Part shown: positions 36,480-45,810 of the stretch, piece by piece | Numbering within the stretch: the stretch's first letter is position 1 | Layout of the letters: each line of letters begins with the position of its first letter | Assembly (NCBI RefSeq): GCF_022374935.2 | Contig: NZ_CP092430.2 | Span: 3,038,001-3,102,000, forward strand | Direction: 5' to 3' | DNA from: Mycolicibacter virginiensis | GTDB taxonomy: Bacteria > Actinomycetota > Actinomycetes > Mycobacteriales > Mycobacteriaceae | DNA length: 64,000 nt | The notes under the pieces: generated by a model | The model's input: only the letters and a program-made list of their open reading frames with translations | What the model was told of the DNA's origin: nothing | Database searches by the model: none | Program-made: the position numbers and the translations under genes

Positions 36480-38431
36480 GCACGCTGACGGTTTCGACCC
36501 CCGACACATCGCACCACCAAGCGCTTCCAGCGGCCCTCAGCGGTATCGCCACGACCGGTATCGGTGCCGCCGGAGTCGGCATCGGCCTGGCCGGCGTGTT
36601 CGGCACCGTGCCCGCGATTCGCATCGACTGGCTGGTGCCGCTGCTGGGTGTACAGCTGCGCATCGATCCGCTCGGCGGGTTCTTCATGGCGCTGACCGGT
36701 GCGGTGGCCGTGGCCGCTGGCCTGTACTGGATCGGCTATGCACGCCACGAGCGCTACGGTGCGGTCCCACTGCTGACGCTGCCGCTGTTCGTCGCCACGT
36801 TGCTGACGGTTCCGGCGGCAGGCTCGGTAACGACGTTCCTGCTTGCATGGGAACTGATGGCGCTGGCGTCGCTGGTGTTGGTGCTCACCGATCAACAGCG
36901 CAGCGAGGTGCGTTCGGCCGCATTGATCTACGCGGTGATGACCCAGTTGGGCTTCGTTTCGCTGCTGTTGGGCATGGTGGTGCTGGCAGCCCACGTCGGC
37001 GACGACTTCGCCGCCATGGGCGTGCTGCCCGACCGCGTGCGCGACATGGTGTTCGTGTTGACCCTGATCGGCTTCGGTTCCAAAGCCGGACTCATGCCCC
37101 TGCACGCGTGGCTGCCCAGGGCGCACCCGGAAGCCCCCAGCCCGGTCTCGGCGTTGCTCAGCGCCGCCATGGTCAACCTCGGCATCTACGGGATCATCCG
37201 TGTTGACATGCAGCTGCTCGGTCCCGGCCCACGGTGGTGGGGTCTGACGCTGCTGATCGCCGGAGGCGCATCGGCGCTCTACGGAGTGTTACAGGCGTCG
37301 GTGGCGACCGACCTCAAACGGCTGCTTGCGTATTCGACGACGGAGAACATCGGGCTGATCACCCTGGCCCTGGGTGCGGCGACGTTGTTGTCGGGCGCGG
37401 GATCGCGCGATGCCGCGGCCGTTGCAGGGGTCGCGGCGCTGCTGCATCTGCTCGCCCACAGTGCGTTCAAGAGCCTCGGATTCCTGGCCGCCGGATCGGT
37501 ACTGGCCGCCACCGGCTTGCGCGACCTGGATCGACTCGGCGGGCTGGCCCGCCGAATGCCCGGTACCACAGCGTTGTTCGGCGTGGCCGCGCTCGGCGCC
37601 GCCGGCCTGCCGTTGGGGGCGGGTTTCATCAGCGAATGGCTGTTGATCCAGTCGCTGATGCATGCCCGAGCCGACCATGACGTCACGATCACCCTGGTGA
37701 CACCACTGGCCGTGGGTGCGATCGCACTGACCGCCGGCCTGGGGGTGGCCGCCATGGTCAAGGCGTTCGGTATCGGGTTCCTGGCCCGCCCACGCTCGGA
37801 TGCCGCAGCGGCGGCCCGGGAAGCGCCCACCACCATGCTCACCGGGATGACCCTGGCCGCACTCGCCTGCCTGGTGCTGGCCGTCGCACCGGCCGCCGTC
37901 GGCCCGCTGTTGCACCGGGTGCTCGACATCCTGCCCGTGTCGGGGGCAGCCCCGCAGATCGGAACCTACCTGCGCATTCCCGGGCTAGACGCGTCCATGT
38001 CCCCCGGCCTGCTGACCGCCGTTCTGGCCGTCGCGGTCGTGGTGGTGCTGATCGGTTCCCGCTGGCGGGCACGTGTGCGCCCCAGCACTGCCACGGTGCC
38101 GCTGTGGGCCTGCGGCGCAGACGATCTGAGCCCGCGCATGCAATACACCGCGACGTCGTTCGCCCAACCGCTACAGCAGGTCTTCGACGATGTGTTACAC
38201 GCCGACACCGCAGTCGAAGTGACCCGCCAAGCTCCGTCGAGCTACTACGTGGACCGGATCGCCTACCGGGCGCGGGTGGCCGACGTCGTCGAAGACCGCT
38301 GGTATGCCCCGCTGCTGCGGGGTGTCGCCGGCGCCGCGCAGCTGGTGCGCCGCGCCCACACCGGCAGCGTGCACCTCTACCTGGCCTACGGTGCGGTGGG
38401 AGTGCTGATCGCCATGTTGGTGGCGCGATGA
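36476..38431 (+). CDS. HyfB/NuoL-like membrane antiporter subunit (Rv0083-like)
   Basis: 651 residues, about 16 transmembrane helices, of the proton-translocating NuoL/M/N-MrpA/D family. The channel Glu lies in WELMALASLVLV; the conserved Lys/His helix is FGSKAGLMPLHAWLPRAHPE; a second Lys is in ATDLKRLLAYSTTENIG. These ion-path residues are kept, so transport should work. The GTG start at 36476 overlaps the previous stop. A longer open frame from 35981 is rejected because it overlaps two real genes. Confidence 0.9.
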   Translation: MSTLTVSTPDTSHHQALPAALSGIATTGIGAAGVGIGLAGVFGTVPAIRIDWLVPLLGVQLRIDPLGGFFMALTGAVAVAAGLYWIGYARHERYGAVPLLTLPLFVATLLTVPAAGSVTTFLLAWELMALASLVLVLTDQQRSEVRSAALIYAVMTQLGFVSLLLGMVVLAAHVGDDFAAMGVLPDRVRDMVFVLTLIGFGSKAGLMPLHAWLPRAHPEAPSPVSALLSAAMVNLGIYGIIRVDMQLLGPGPRWWGLTLLIAGGASALYGVLQASVATDLKRLLAYSTTENIGLITLALGAATLLSGAGSRDAAAVAGVAALLHLLAHSAFKSLGFLAAGSVLAATGLRDLDRLGGLARRMPGTTALFGVAALGAAGLPLGAGFISEWLLIQSLMHARADHDVTITLVTPLAVGAIALTAGLGVAAMVKAFGIGFLARPRSDAAAAAREAPTTMLTGMTLAALACLVLAVAPAAVGPLLHRVLDILPVSGAAPQIGTYLRIPGLDASMSPGLLTAVLAVAVVVVLIGSRWRARVRPSTATVPLWACGADDLSPRMQYTATSFAQPLQQVFDDVLHADTAVEVTRQAPSSYYVDRIAYRARVADVVEDRWYAPLLRGVAGAAQLVRRAHTGSVHLYLAYGAVGVLIAMLVAR

Positions 38432-39390
38432 CCGCACTGACATACCTGGCGGGTTTCGTGCAGGTCGCCGGCGTCATCGCAGGCGCCCCATTGGTCATCG
38501 GCCTGATGCGCCAGGTCCGAGCCCGCGCCGAGGGCCGCACCGGGGCCGGAATCTGGCAACCGTGGCGTGACATCCGCAAACTGCTGGGCAAGCAGAACCT
38601 CAAACCGCTCGGCACCACCTGGGTGTTCGCCGCGGCGCCGGCCGCGTTGGCCGCCACCACGCTGGTCATCGTCGCCACCGCGCCCCTGGTGGCGACCGGC
38701 TCGCCGCTGGACCCGGTCGCCGACCTGATTACCGTTGTGGGCCTGCTGTTCCTGGGCACAGTGGCCCTGACCTTGGCCGGCATCGACACCGCAACGGCCT
38801 TCGGCGGCATGGGCGCCAGCCGTGAGATCACCATCGCGGCGCTGGTGGAACCGACCATCCTGGTGGCGGTGTTCGCCCTGTCGATTCCCGCGAACTCGGC
38901 AAATCTGGGCGCCATCGTCGGCAACACCAACGCGCATCCGGGCCAAGTGATCTCGCTGGCGAGCGCGCTGGCGTTCGTCGCGCTGGTCATCGTGATCGTC
39001 GCCGAGACCGGCCGGCTGCCGGTGGACAACCCGTCCACCCACCTGGAGCTGACCATGGTGCACGAGGCCATGGTGCTCGAATATGCCGGCCCCAAGCTGG
39101 CCATGGTCGAATGGGCCAGCGGCATGCGGCTGACGGTGTTGCTGGCGCTGCTGGCAAACCTGTTCTTTCCGTGGGGCATCGCGGGCGCGGACCCCAGCGC
39201 GCTCGAGGTGATCGTCGGCGCCGGCGCGATCGCGCTCAAAGTGGCGGTGTTGGCCGCAATCATGGCCACCGTGGAGGTCTTCCTCGCCAAGCTGCGGCTG
39301 TTTCGGGTGCCAGAACTACTCGCTGGGTCCTTCGTGCTGGCGCTGCTGGCCGTGACGGCGGCGAACTTCTTCACGGGAGCGGCGGGATGA
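38428..39390 (+). CDS. hycD: HycD/HyfC (NuoH-like) membrane subunit
   Basis: 320 residues, about eight helices, corresponding to Rv0084. NuoH-type subunits connect the peripheral iron-sulfur arm to the ion pumps. Marks are [20 protein letters not shown] near the N-terminus and the charged loop [20 protein letters not shown] followed by MVHEAM. Starts with ATGA overlap on the previous gene. Confidence 0.93.
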   Translation: MTALTYLAGFVQVAGVIAGAPLVIGLMRQVRARAEGRTGAGIWQPWRDIRKLLGKQNLKPLGTTWVFAAAPAALAATTLVIVATAPLVATGSPLDPVADLITVVGLLFLGTVALTLAGIDTATAFGGMGASREITIAALVEPTILVAVFALSIPANSANLGAIVGNTNAHPGQVISLASALAFVALVIVIVAETGRLPVDNPSTHLELTMVHEAMVLEYAGPKLAMVEWASGMRLTVLLALLANLFFPWGIAGADPSALEVIVGAGAIALKVAVLAAIMATVEVFLAKLRLFRVPELLAGSFVLALLAVTAANFFTGAAG

Positions 39391-40043
39391 CCTACGTCAA
39401 CATGCTGGACCTGGCTGCCGGCGGTGTCCTGCTGGCCGCGGTACTGGCGGTATGGCACCGCGACCTGTCGGTGGTGGTGCGTCGGTTGCTCGTCGCCCAA
39501 GGCGTGGCGCTGGCCGCCATCCCGGTGATTCGCGGTGTACACGAGCATGATCGAGCCCTGCTGTTGGTCGGCCTCGGCGTGCTGGCGGTCCGCGCGGTAT
39601 TGCTGCCGTGGCTGCTACAGCGGGCGCTGGGCGCCGAACGCCAAGAACGCCGTGAGTCCGCTCCCCTGGTCAGCACGACCGCCTCCCTGCTGATGGTCAC
39701 CGCACTGGTGGTCGCGGCGTTCACCATCGCCCAACCGGTGGTCGCGCTGGCTCCCAGTACCTCGACCAACGCCGCCCCGGCGGCCATCGCAACGGTGCTG
39801 ATCGCGCTGTTCATCATGGCGACCCGCCGCCACGCCATCTCACAGACGGTCGGCTTGCTGATGCTGGACAACGGAATCGCTGCGACCGCGTTCCTGCTGA
39901 CCGCCGGCGTCCCGCTGATCGTCGAACTCGGCGCTTCCCTGGATGTGCTGTTCGTGCTGATCGTGCTCGGAGTGCTGACCGGACAGCTGCGCAACGCCTT
40001 CGGCGGGGTGGACCTGGACCTGTTGCGGGAGCTCCGCGACTGA
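39387..40043 (+). CDS. hycP: HycP/HyfE-like membrane subunit
   Basis: 218 residues with about seven helices, in the HyfE/NuoK-related family (Rv0085). Its second half ([20 protein letters not shown]) carries the conserved Glu/Asp-bearing segment of this family, here with Asp. Overlaps neighbours by ATGA (start) and TGATG (end). Confidence 0.88.
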   Translation: MTYVNMLDLAAGGVLLAAVLAVWHRDLSVVVRRLLVAQGVALAAIPVIRGVHEHDRALLLVGLGVLAVRAVLLPWLLQRALGAERQERRESAPLVSTTASLLMVTALVVAAFTIAQPVVALAPSTSTNAAPAAIATVLIALFIMATRRHAISQTVGLLMLDNGIAATAFLLTAGVPLIVELGASLDVLFVLIVLGVLTGQLRNAFGGVDLDLLRELRD

Positions 40044-41509
40044 TGACACTTCTGATTGCGCTTCCACTGCTGGCACCGGTGTTGGCAGCACTGTGCTCGG
40101 CGATGCTCGGCTGGCGCCGGTTCGGTTCCGCCGTCACGGTGATGTCTGCGCTGACCATCTTGGGATGCGGTGTCGCCTTGGCCGTACGGATCGGCGACGG
40201 GACCCAACTGGCGCTGAATGGCCTGTTGCGGGCCGATGCACTGTCGGTGACGATGCTGATTGTCATCGGTGTCGTCGGCAGCCTGGCCACCTGGGCGAGC
40301 ATCGGCTACGTCGACGCCGAGTTGGCTTGTGGACACACCGATGAACGCGGCGCACGGTTGTACGGCATCCTGACTCCGGCGTTCTTGGCAGCGATGGCTC
40401 TTGCGGTGTCGGCCAACAACATCGGCGTGGTGTGGATCGCGGTGGAAGCCACCACGGTAGTCACCGCGTTTCTGGTCGGGCACCGCCGCAGCCGGGCCGC
40501 CCTGGAGGCCACCTGGAAATACGTCATGGTGTGTTCGGTGGGCATCACAATCGCGTTCCTGGGCACCGTGTTACTGCATTTCGCCGCGCTGCATGCCGGA
40601 GCGGGCGCTGAGGACGCGCTGGACCTCGACGTGCTGGCCGCCCATGCCAGTGGGCTCGACCCGGCGGTGACCCGTTTGGCGGGCGCGCTGCTGTTGATCG
40701 GCTACGGAGCCAAGATGGGCTTGGCACCGTTTCACACCTGGCTCGCCGATGCGCACAGTCAAGCCCCGGCTCCTGTTTCGGCGTTGATGAGCGGGGTGCT
40801 GCTGTCCGTCGCGTTCTCGGTGCTGATCCGGATCAAGCCGATCATCGATGCCGCGGTGGGTCCGGCGTTTCTGCGGACGGCACTGCTGGCCGCCGGTTTG
40901 GTGACACTGCTGATCGCTGCGCTGCTGCTCACCATCACGACCGATCTCAAACGGATGCTGGCCTATTCATCGATGGAGACGATGGGCCTGATCGCCGTCG
41001 CCGCGGCGGCGGGCACCCAGCTGGCGATCACCGCGCTGCTGCTGCACGTCCTTGCTCACGGTGTCGGCAAGACGGTGCTGTTCCTCGCCGGCGGGCAGTT
41101 GCAGGCCGCCCACGGCACCACCGCGATCGGCGAGATCTCTGCGGTGTTCGGGAGGTCACGGTTGGTCGGTGGCGCGTTCGCCGCCGGGATGGTGGTCCTG
41201 CTCGGTTTGCCGCCGTTTGCCATGTTCGCCAGCGAGGTGGCGATCGCGATCTCGCTGGCCGACGCGCGTCTGGCGTGGGCCCTCGGTCTGGCACTGGTGG
41301 CGCTGGTGGTGGCGTTCGCCGCCCTGCTGCGCAATTCCGGCCGGCTGCTGCTGGGCACCCCGGACGCCGGTACCCCGCCGATCCGGGTACCGGTAACGGT
41401 TGCGGGCGCGCTGGTGATCGGGGTGCTGCTCTCGTTCGCCCTAGGAGTGACCGCCGGCCCGCTGACCGACTTGTTCGAGGCCGCCGCAAGCCAACTCGGA
41501 GTCCGCTGA
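40043..41509 (+). CDS. hycQ: HycQ/HyfF-like antiporter subunit
   Basis: 488 residues (length as I recall for Rv0086), about 14 helices, a second NuoL/M/N-type pump subunit. VWIAVEATTVVTAFLVG holds the channel Glu; GAKMGLAPFHTWLADAHSQA the Lys/His helix; TTDLKRMLAYSSMETMGLIA the second Lys. Start and stop overlap both neighbours by one base (TGATG). Confidence 0.92.
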   Translation: MTLLIALPLLAPVLAALCSAMLGWRRFGSAVTVMSALTILGCGVALAVRIGDGTQLALNGLLRADALSVTMLIVIGVVGSLATWASIGYVDAELACGHTDERGARLYGILTPAFLAAMALAVSANNIGVVWIAVEATTVVTAFLVGHRRSRAALEATWKYVMVCSVGITIAFLGTVLLHFAALHAGAGAEDALDLDVLAAHASGLDPAVTRLAGALLLIGYGAKMGLAPFHTWLADAHSQAPAPVSALMSGVLLSVAFSVLIRIKPIIDAAVGPAFLRTALLAAGLVTLLIAALLLTITTDLKRMLAYSSMETMGLIAVAAAAGTQLAITALLLHVLAHGVGKTVLFLAGGQLQAAHGTTAIGEISAVFGRSRLVGGAFAAGMVVLLGLPPFAMFASEVAIAISLADARLAWALGLALVALVVAFAALLRNSGRLLLGTPDAGTPPIRVPVTVAGALVIGVLLSFALGVTAGPLTDLFEAAASQLGVR

Positions 41510-42987
41510 TGGAGCCGATCACCAGCACCCAGCCGGTCACCGGCGATGAGTTGATCGATGCGGCCACGGCTCTGCTGGCCGACGGGTTCCGGCTGGCACT
41601 GATGGCCGCTCACGATGACGGCGACACCCTGCGGGTGGTGTACCTGTTCCTCGCCGGCCGCCCGGATCGCCGCAGGGAGCTGACCCTGACGGTTCCGGCG
41701 GACGCCCCGGCGATCCCCTCGCTGGCCCGGCTGTCTTTTCAGGCCGGCCGATTCGAGCGCGAGATGCTCGATCTGTACGGCATCACCCCGGTCGATCATC
41801 CGCAGCCGCGCCGCCTGGTACGGCACGCGCATTGGCCAGAGGATTGGCATCCGATGCGCAACGATGCCGGGCCGCCCGGCGACTTCGTTGCGGCGGACCA
41901 CTTTCCCTTCCTGACCGTGGACGGCGCCGGGGTCTACGAGATCCCCGTCGGCCCGGTACACGCCGGTCTGATCGAGCCGGGTCATTTCCGGTTCTCGGTG
42001 GTCGGCGAATCGGTGTTGCGACTCAAGGCGCGACTGTGGTTCGTCCACCGCGGGGTCGAGCGACTCTTTCAAGGCCGGCCCGCCCTCGCGGCGGTGGACC
42101 TGGCCGAACGGGTCAGCGGCGACACGTCTGCCGGTCACGCGCTCGCACACAGCCTGGCCGTCGAGGACGCTCTCGGTGTCCAGCTGCCCGATCCGGTGCA
42201 CCGGCTGCGCGCACTGCTCGTCGAGCTCGAGCGCCTCTACAACCATGCCGCCGATCTGGGTGCCCTGGCCAACGATGTGGGATTCGGCTTGGCCAACGCA
42301 CACGCCCAGCGCGTCCGCGAACTGGCGCTGCGCATCAACGCGGAAGTGACCGGACACCGACTGTTGCGCGGGGCGATCAGCCCCGGAGGTGTCGTGCTGC
42401 AAGCACTTCCGGACCCGGACCGGCTACAAGAGCTGGCTGATGACACCGCCGAGATCGCCGAGCTGACGTTGGGCAACTCGGTGATCTATGACCGGTTCGC
42501 CGGCACCTCGATATTGCACCGCGACGACGCCGTCGCCATGGGTGCGCTGGGCTACGTGGCTCGGGCCAGCGGGATTGTCACCGACGCCCGCCTCGACCAC
42601 CCGACCACCGAGCTACCGGTGACCGAGGTAACGGCGAGCACCGGGGATGTACTGGCCCGCTACACCGTTCGCCGCGACGAGTTCGCGGCCTCGGTGACCC
42701 TGTGCCGCAACCTGATCGACAGTCACGACGGCCCGCTCGATTTCCGGGCGCCCATTCCGGCGGCGACGGGCCCGCGTAGCGGGATCGGCATCGTCGAGGG
42801 CTGGCGCGGCAGCATCGTGCACCGGGTGGAGATCGGAGCCGACGCCATCATCGGCCGCGCCAAGATCGTGGATCCGTCCTGGTTCAACTGGCCGGCGCTG
42901 CCGGTATCGATGACCGACACCATTGTCCCGGACTTCCCGCTGACGAATAAGAGCTTCAATCTGTCCTACGCGGGAAACGATCTATAG
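41509..42987 (+). CDS. hycE: HycE-like large subunit lacking all NiFe cysteines
   Basis: 492 residues (as Rv0087). The first ~135 residues are the NuoC-like domain (SFQAGRFEREMLDLYGITP); the rest is the NuoD/[NiFe]-large-subunit domain (GPVHAGLIEPGHFRFSVVGE, ELERLYNHAADLGALANDVG). Hydrogenases bind nickel with two C-x2-C motifs. Here the first, normally R-V-C-G-I-C, reads R-V-S203-G-D-T206, and the C-terminal D-P-C-x2-C region reads N-L-S486-Y-A-G489-N-D-L. All four Cys are gone, so no NiFe centre can form. The protein is more like a quinone-site NuoD. Last gene of the operon. Confidence 0.93.
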   Translation: MEPITSTQPVTGDELIDAATALLADGFRLALMAAHDDGDTLRVVYLFLAGRPDRRRELTLTVPADAPAIPSLARLSFQAGRFEREMLDLYGITPVDHPQPRRLVRHAHWPEDWHPMRNDAGPPGDFVAADHFPFLTVDGAGVYEIPVGPVHAGLIEPGHFRFSVVGESVLRLKARLWFVHRGVERLFQGRPALAAVDLAERVSGDTSAGHALAHSLAVEDALGVQLPDPVHRLRALLVELERLYNHAADLGALANDVGFGLANAHAQRVRELALRINAEVTGHRLLRGAISPGGVVLQALPDPDRLQELADDTAEIAELTLGNSVIYDRFAGTSILHRDDAVAMGALGYVARASGIVTDARLDHPTTELPVTEVTASTGDVLARYTVRRDEFAASVTLCRNLIDSHDGPLDFRAPIPAATGPRSGIGIVEGWRGSIVHRVEIGADAIIGRAKIVDPSWFNWPALPVSMTDTIVPDFPLTNKSFNLSYAGNDL

Positions 42988-43009
42988 CGTCTCAGCGCAG
43001 AGACCCTGT

Positions 43010-43028
43010 ATGTCAGGATATTTGACAT
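43010..43028. promoter_or_regulatory. MarR operator candidate over the marR start codon
   Basis: ATGTCA-N7-TGACAT, a perfect 6-base inverted repeat with an AT-rich centre (GGATATT). Its right arm includes the marR ATG (43027), which suggests tight autorepression. Confidence 0.55.
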
Positions 43029-43446
43029 GGATGACGTGGACGTTGCTCCGCTGGGCTACCTGCTGTACCGGGTCAGCTCGGCGCTGCGCCCCCAGGTGAC
43101 CGCGGTACTCGGGCCGCTGGGGCTGGCGTTGCCCGAATTCGTCTGCATGCGGGCGCTGTCGTTGCGTCCCGGGCTGTCCAGCGCCGAACTGGCCCGGCAC
43201 ACCGGCGTCACCCCGCAAGCCATGAACACCGTGCTGCACCGGTTGGAGAACCGCGGCGCGGTCAGCCGCCCGGAGTCGGTGCCGTCCGGGCGCGCGCTGC
43301 CGGCGAACTTGACCGAGGCCGGCCGGGATCTACTGAAGCAGGCCGAAGATGCCGTACGCGTCGCCGACGGTCGGGTGCTGGCTGCGCTGAGCGCGGCCGA
43401 GCAGCACCGGCTGCGGCAGATGTTGGAGCGAATCGGCGTCGAGTGA
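43027..43446 (+). CDS. MarR-family regulator (Rv2887-like)
   Basis: 139 residues, matching Rv2887 in length and position. Winged helix: LPEFVCMRALSLRPGLSSAE, LARHTGVTPQAMNTVLHRLE, NRGAVSRPESVPSGRALPAN. In M. tuberculosis Rv2887 represses a small-molecule methyltransferase and its loss gives drug tolerance. The stop directly abuts the convergent amiC stop with no base between them. Confidence 0.92.
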   Translation: MDDVDVAPLGYLLYRVSSALRPQVTAVLGPLGLALPEFVCMRALSLRPGLSSAELARHTGVTPQAMNTVLHRLENRGAVSRPESVPSGRALPANLTEAGRDLLKQAEDAVRVADGRVLAALSAAEQHRLRQMLERIGVE

Positions 43447-44874
43447 CTACGCCCCGCTCGCGATCGTGCGCCAGGGTTTGGCGGCCTCCAGTTCGTAGGC
43501 CAATTCCAGCAGCCGGGCGTCCTGCCCGATGGGGGCACTGAACATCATGCCCACCGGCAATCCGGCCGTAGATTCGGCCAACGGCAGCGAGATCGCCGGT
43601 TCACCGGTGGCATTCTGCAACGGCGTGAATGCCACCCAGTCCATCAGCCGGTCGATGATCTGCTCATAGCTGGCCGTGGGGTCCAGGTGTCCCACCCGCG
43701 GCGTCTCGTGTGCCAGCGTCGGAGTGAGCACGACGTCATAGTCGCCGTACAACCGTGAGGTGTGCCGCCGCCGCACGGACGCCAGGCGGGCGACAGCCAG
43801 CGGTAGCCGGTAGAGGTGGCGGGTGGCATGGCGATCCAACCCGAGTGTCAGGTTGTCCAGCCGGGTGCGATCGAAGGTGGGGCCGAACATGCGTCGTCCA
43901 CCCCTGACCAATGCCGTCGCCAAAAACGCCCAGTAGAGCAGGAAGTCATCGGCGAAGTGCGCCGGCACCGGTGGCCGGTCGAGATACTCGACGCGGTGCC
44001 CCAGCTCCTCGAGCAACGCCGCCGTCTTCAACGTCAGTTCGCGGATCTCTGCCGACGTCTCGCGCGCGATCGACTGGGTGATCACCGCCACCCGCAGGCG
44101 CTGAGCACCCGGTGCCCGGATGTCACCGATCGGCGGCAGTTTGGTGTTGCGCGAGATCCGTTCGGCCTCCGCGTAAAAGGCGGCGGTGTCGCGCACCGAG
44201 CGGGTCACCACCCCGTTGAAGACGATCCGCACCGGCATGGCACGCAAGTCCTTGTCCAACGGCAGTCGGCCGCGCGACGGCTTGAGCCCGACCAGTCCGT
44301 TGCAGGCCGCGGGAATGCGAATGGACCCGCCGCCGTCGTTGGCGTGCGCGATCGGGACCACCCCGGCAGCGACGAAAGCCGCCGAGCCCGACGACGACGC
44401 CGCCGCGGTGTAGTCGGTGTTCCACGGGTTGCGTACCGCGCCGATCCGCGGATGCTCGGCCGAAGCGCTGAAGCCGAACTCGCTCAATTGGGTCTTGCCC
44501 AGCGGAATCAGCCCGGTGCTGCGATAGAGCTTGGCGAAGGCCCCGTCGGCCGCGGCCGGGTGGGGTTGCCAGGCATCGGTGCCCTGCATGGTCGGCATCC
44601 CGGCGACGTCGACGTTGTCTTTGATAAATGTCGGAACGCCTTGGAAGAAGCCCGAATGTCCGGTGCCGACGCTGCTCTGGCGGGCGTTCGCCCGCGCGCG
44701 GTCGAACGCCCGGTAGGCCAGCGCGTTCAGCTGCGGATTGACCGCTTCGGTGCGGGCGATCGCGGCATCGACCAACTCGGCGGGCGACACTTCGCCCGAT
44801 CGCAGGCGTTCAACCAGGCCGACCGTGTCCGAGTGACCGAGCGCGTCGTCGCCAAAGGCGTGCACAAGTTGCAT
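43447..44874 (-). CDS. amiC: Amidase signature-family enzyme
   Basis: About 475 residues, orthologue of Rv2888c. The Ser-Ser-Lys triad is present: Lys in VPTFIKDNVDVAG, and the Gly/Ser-rich stretch TAAASSSGSAAFVAAGVVPI followed by HANDGGGSIRIPAACNGLVG with the nucleophilic Ser. It hydrolyses aliphatic or aromatic amides; the natural substrate is not known. ATG at 44874 (MQLVHAFGDDALG) is used because it aligns with the orthologue; upstream sequence is not conserved. Confidence 0.92.
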   Translation of the reverse strand: MQLVHAFGDDALGHSDTVGLVERLRSGEVSPAELVDAAIARTEAVNPQLNALAYRAFDRARANARQSSVGTGHSGFFQGVPTFIKDNVDVAGMPTMQGTDAWQPHPAAADGAFAKLYRSTGLIPLGKTQLSEFGFSASAEHPRIGAVRNPWNTDYTAAASSSGSAAFVAAGVVPIAHANDGGGSIRIPAACNGLVGLKPSRGRLPLDKDLRAMPVRIVFNGVVTRSVRDTAAFYAEAERISRNTKLPPIGDIRAPGAQRLRVAVITQSIARETSAEIRELTLKTAALLEELGHRVEYLDRPPVPAHFADDFLLYWAFLATALVRGGRRMFGPTFDRTRLDNLTLGLDRHATRHLYRLPLAVARLASVRRRHTSRLYGDYDVVLTPTLAHETPRVGHLDPTASYEQIIDRLMDWVAFTPLQNATGEPAISLPLAESTAGLPVGMMFSAPIGQDARLLELAYELEAAKPWRTIASGA

Positions 44875-44920
44875 GCCGGTGACCTTATCCGACGGACCAC
44901 GTGAGTCCGTGACGCCCAAA

Positions 44921-44968
44921 CGAAAATCACCGCCAGGCCCGAGTCACGGGCACTGGCGGTGATTTTCG
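44921..44968 (-). terminator. Strong rho-independent-type hairpin after tsf
   Basis: CGAAAATCACCGCCAG (44921-44936) and its exact complement (44953-44968). The loop pairs further (GCCCG/CGGGC), giving about 21 pairs with one bulged base. On the minus strand it is 12 bases past the tsf stop and is followed by TTTCGTTT. A good terminator of rpsB-tsf. Confidence 0.8.
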
Positions 44969-44979
44969 TACGAAGGGGG

Positions 44980-45795
44980 CTAGGACTGTCCGACCTCGAA
45001 CCGCGCGAAACGGGTCACGGTCACGCCGGCCTCCTCGAGCAGCGCCTTGACGCTCTTCTTCGAGTCGGAAACCGACGACTGCTCCAGCAGCACCACGTCC
45101 TTGAAGAAGCCGGTGACCCGGCCTTCGACGATCTTGGGCAGGGCAGCCTCGGGCTTGCCCTCCTCCTTGGCCGTCTCTTCGGCGATGCGACGCTCGTTGG
45201 CCACCAGGTCGGCGGGAACGTCGTCGCGGCTCAGGTACTTGGCCTTGAGCGCGGCGATCTGCAGTGCCACCGCGTGGGCCGCGTTGGTGTCCGAACCGGT
45301 GTACTCGACCAGCACACCCACCGCCGGCGGCAGGTCGGAGGCCCGCTTGTGCAGGTAGGTCTCCACGGTGCCGTCGAAGTAGGCGACCCGGCGCAGTTCG
45401 AGCTTCTCGCCGATCTTGGCCGACAGCGCCTCGATGGCCTCACCGACGGTGCGGTCACCGACCTTGGCGCTCTTGAGCTCCTCGACATCGGAGGTCTTGG
45501 CCGCCGCGGCGGCGGTGACGACCTCTTCTGCGAGGGCCTTGAACTCGTCGTTCTTGGCGACGAAGTCGGTCTCGGAGTTCAGCTCGATGAGGGCGCCGCC
45601 CTTGGCAGCGACCAGACCTTCGGCGGTGGCACGCTCGGCGCGCTTGCCGACGTCCTTGGCGCCCTTGATGCGCAGCACCTCGACGGCCTTGTCGAAGTCG
45701 CCGTCACTCTCGGCCAGCGCGTTCTTGCAGTCCATCATGCCTGAGCCGGTGAGCTCCCGAAGCCGCTTAACGTCGGCAGCGGTGTAGTTCGCCAC
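44980..45795 (-). CDS. tsf: Elongation factor Ts
   Basis: 271 residues, the mycobacterial length. Nucleotide exchange factor for EF-Tu. The N-terminal UBA-like start is [20 protein letters not shown]; the core holds [20 protein letters not shown] and [14 protein letters not shown]. It follows rpsB by 15 bases, the universal order. Confidence 0.98.
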   Translation of the reverse strand: MANYTAADVKRLRELTGSGMMDCKNALAESDGDFDKAVEVLRIKGAKDVGKRAERATAEGLVAAKGGALIELNSETDFVAKNDEFKALAEEVVTAAAAAKTSDVEELKSAKVGDRTVGEAIEALSAKIGEKLELRRVAYFDGTVETYLHKRASDLPPAVGVLVEYTGSDTNAAHAVALQIAALKAKYLSRDDVPADLVANERRIAEETAKEEGKPEAALPKIVEGRVTGFFKDVVLLEQSSVSDSKKSVKALLEEAGVTVTRFARFEVGQS

Positions 45796-45810
45796 TGTGG
45801 TGTGCCTTTC

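Noticed and set aside
35981..38431. A single 816-residue fusion of a regulator-like region and HyfB
   Set aside because: The first 165 codons overlap the NuoB-like gene in another frame and have no homology; the GTG at 36476 with stop overlap is the natural start of the HyfB-like gene.
41509..42987. Functional [NiFe] formate hydrogenlyase
   Set aside because: All four metal-binding Cys of the large subunit are replaced and no maturation, formate dehydrogenase or ferredoxin-type genes are nearby.
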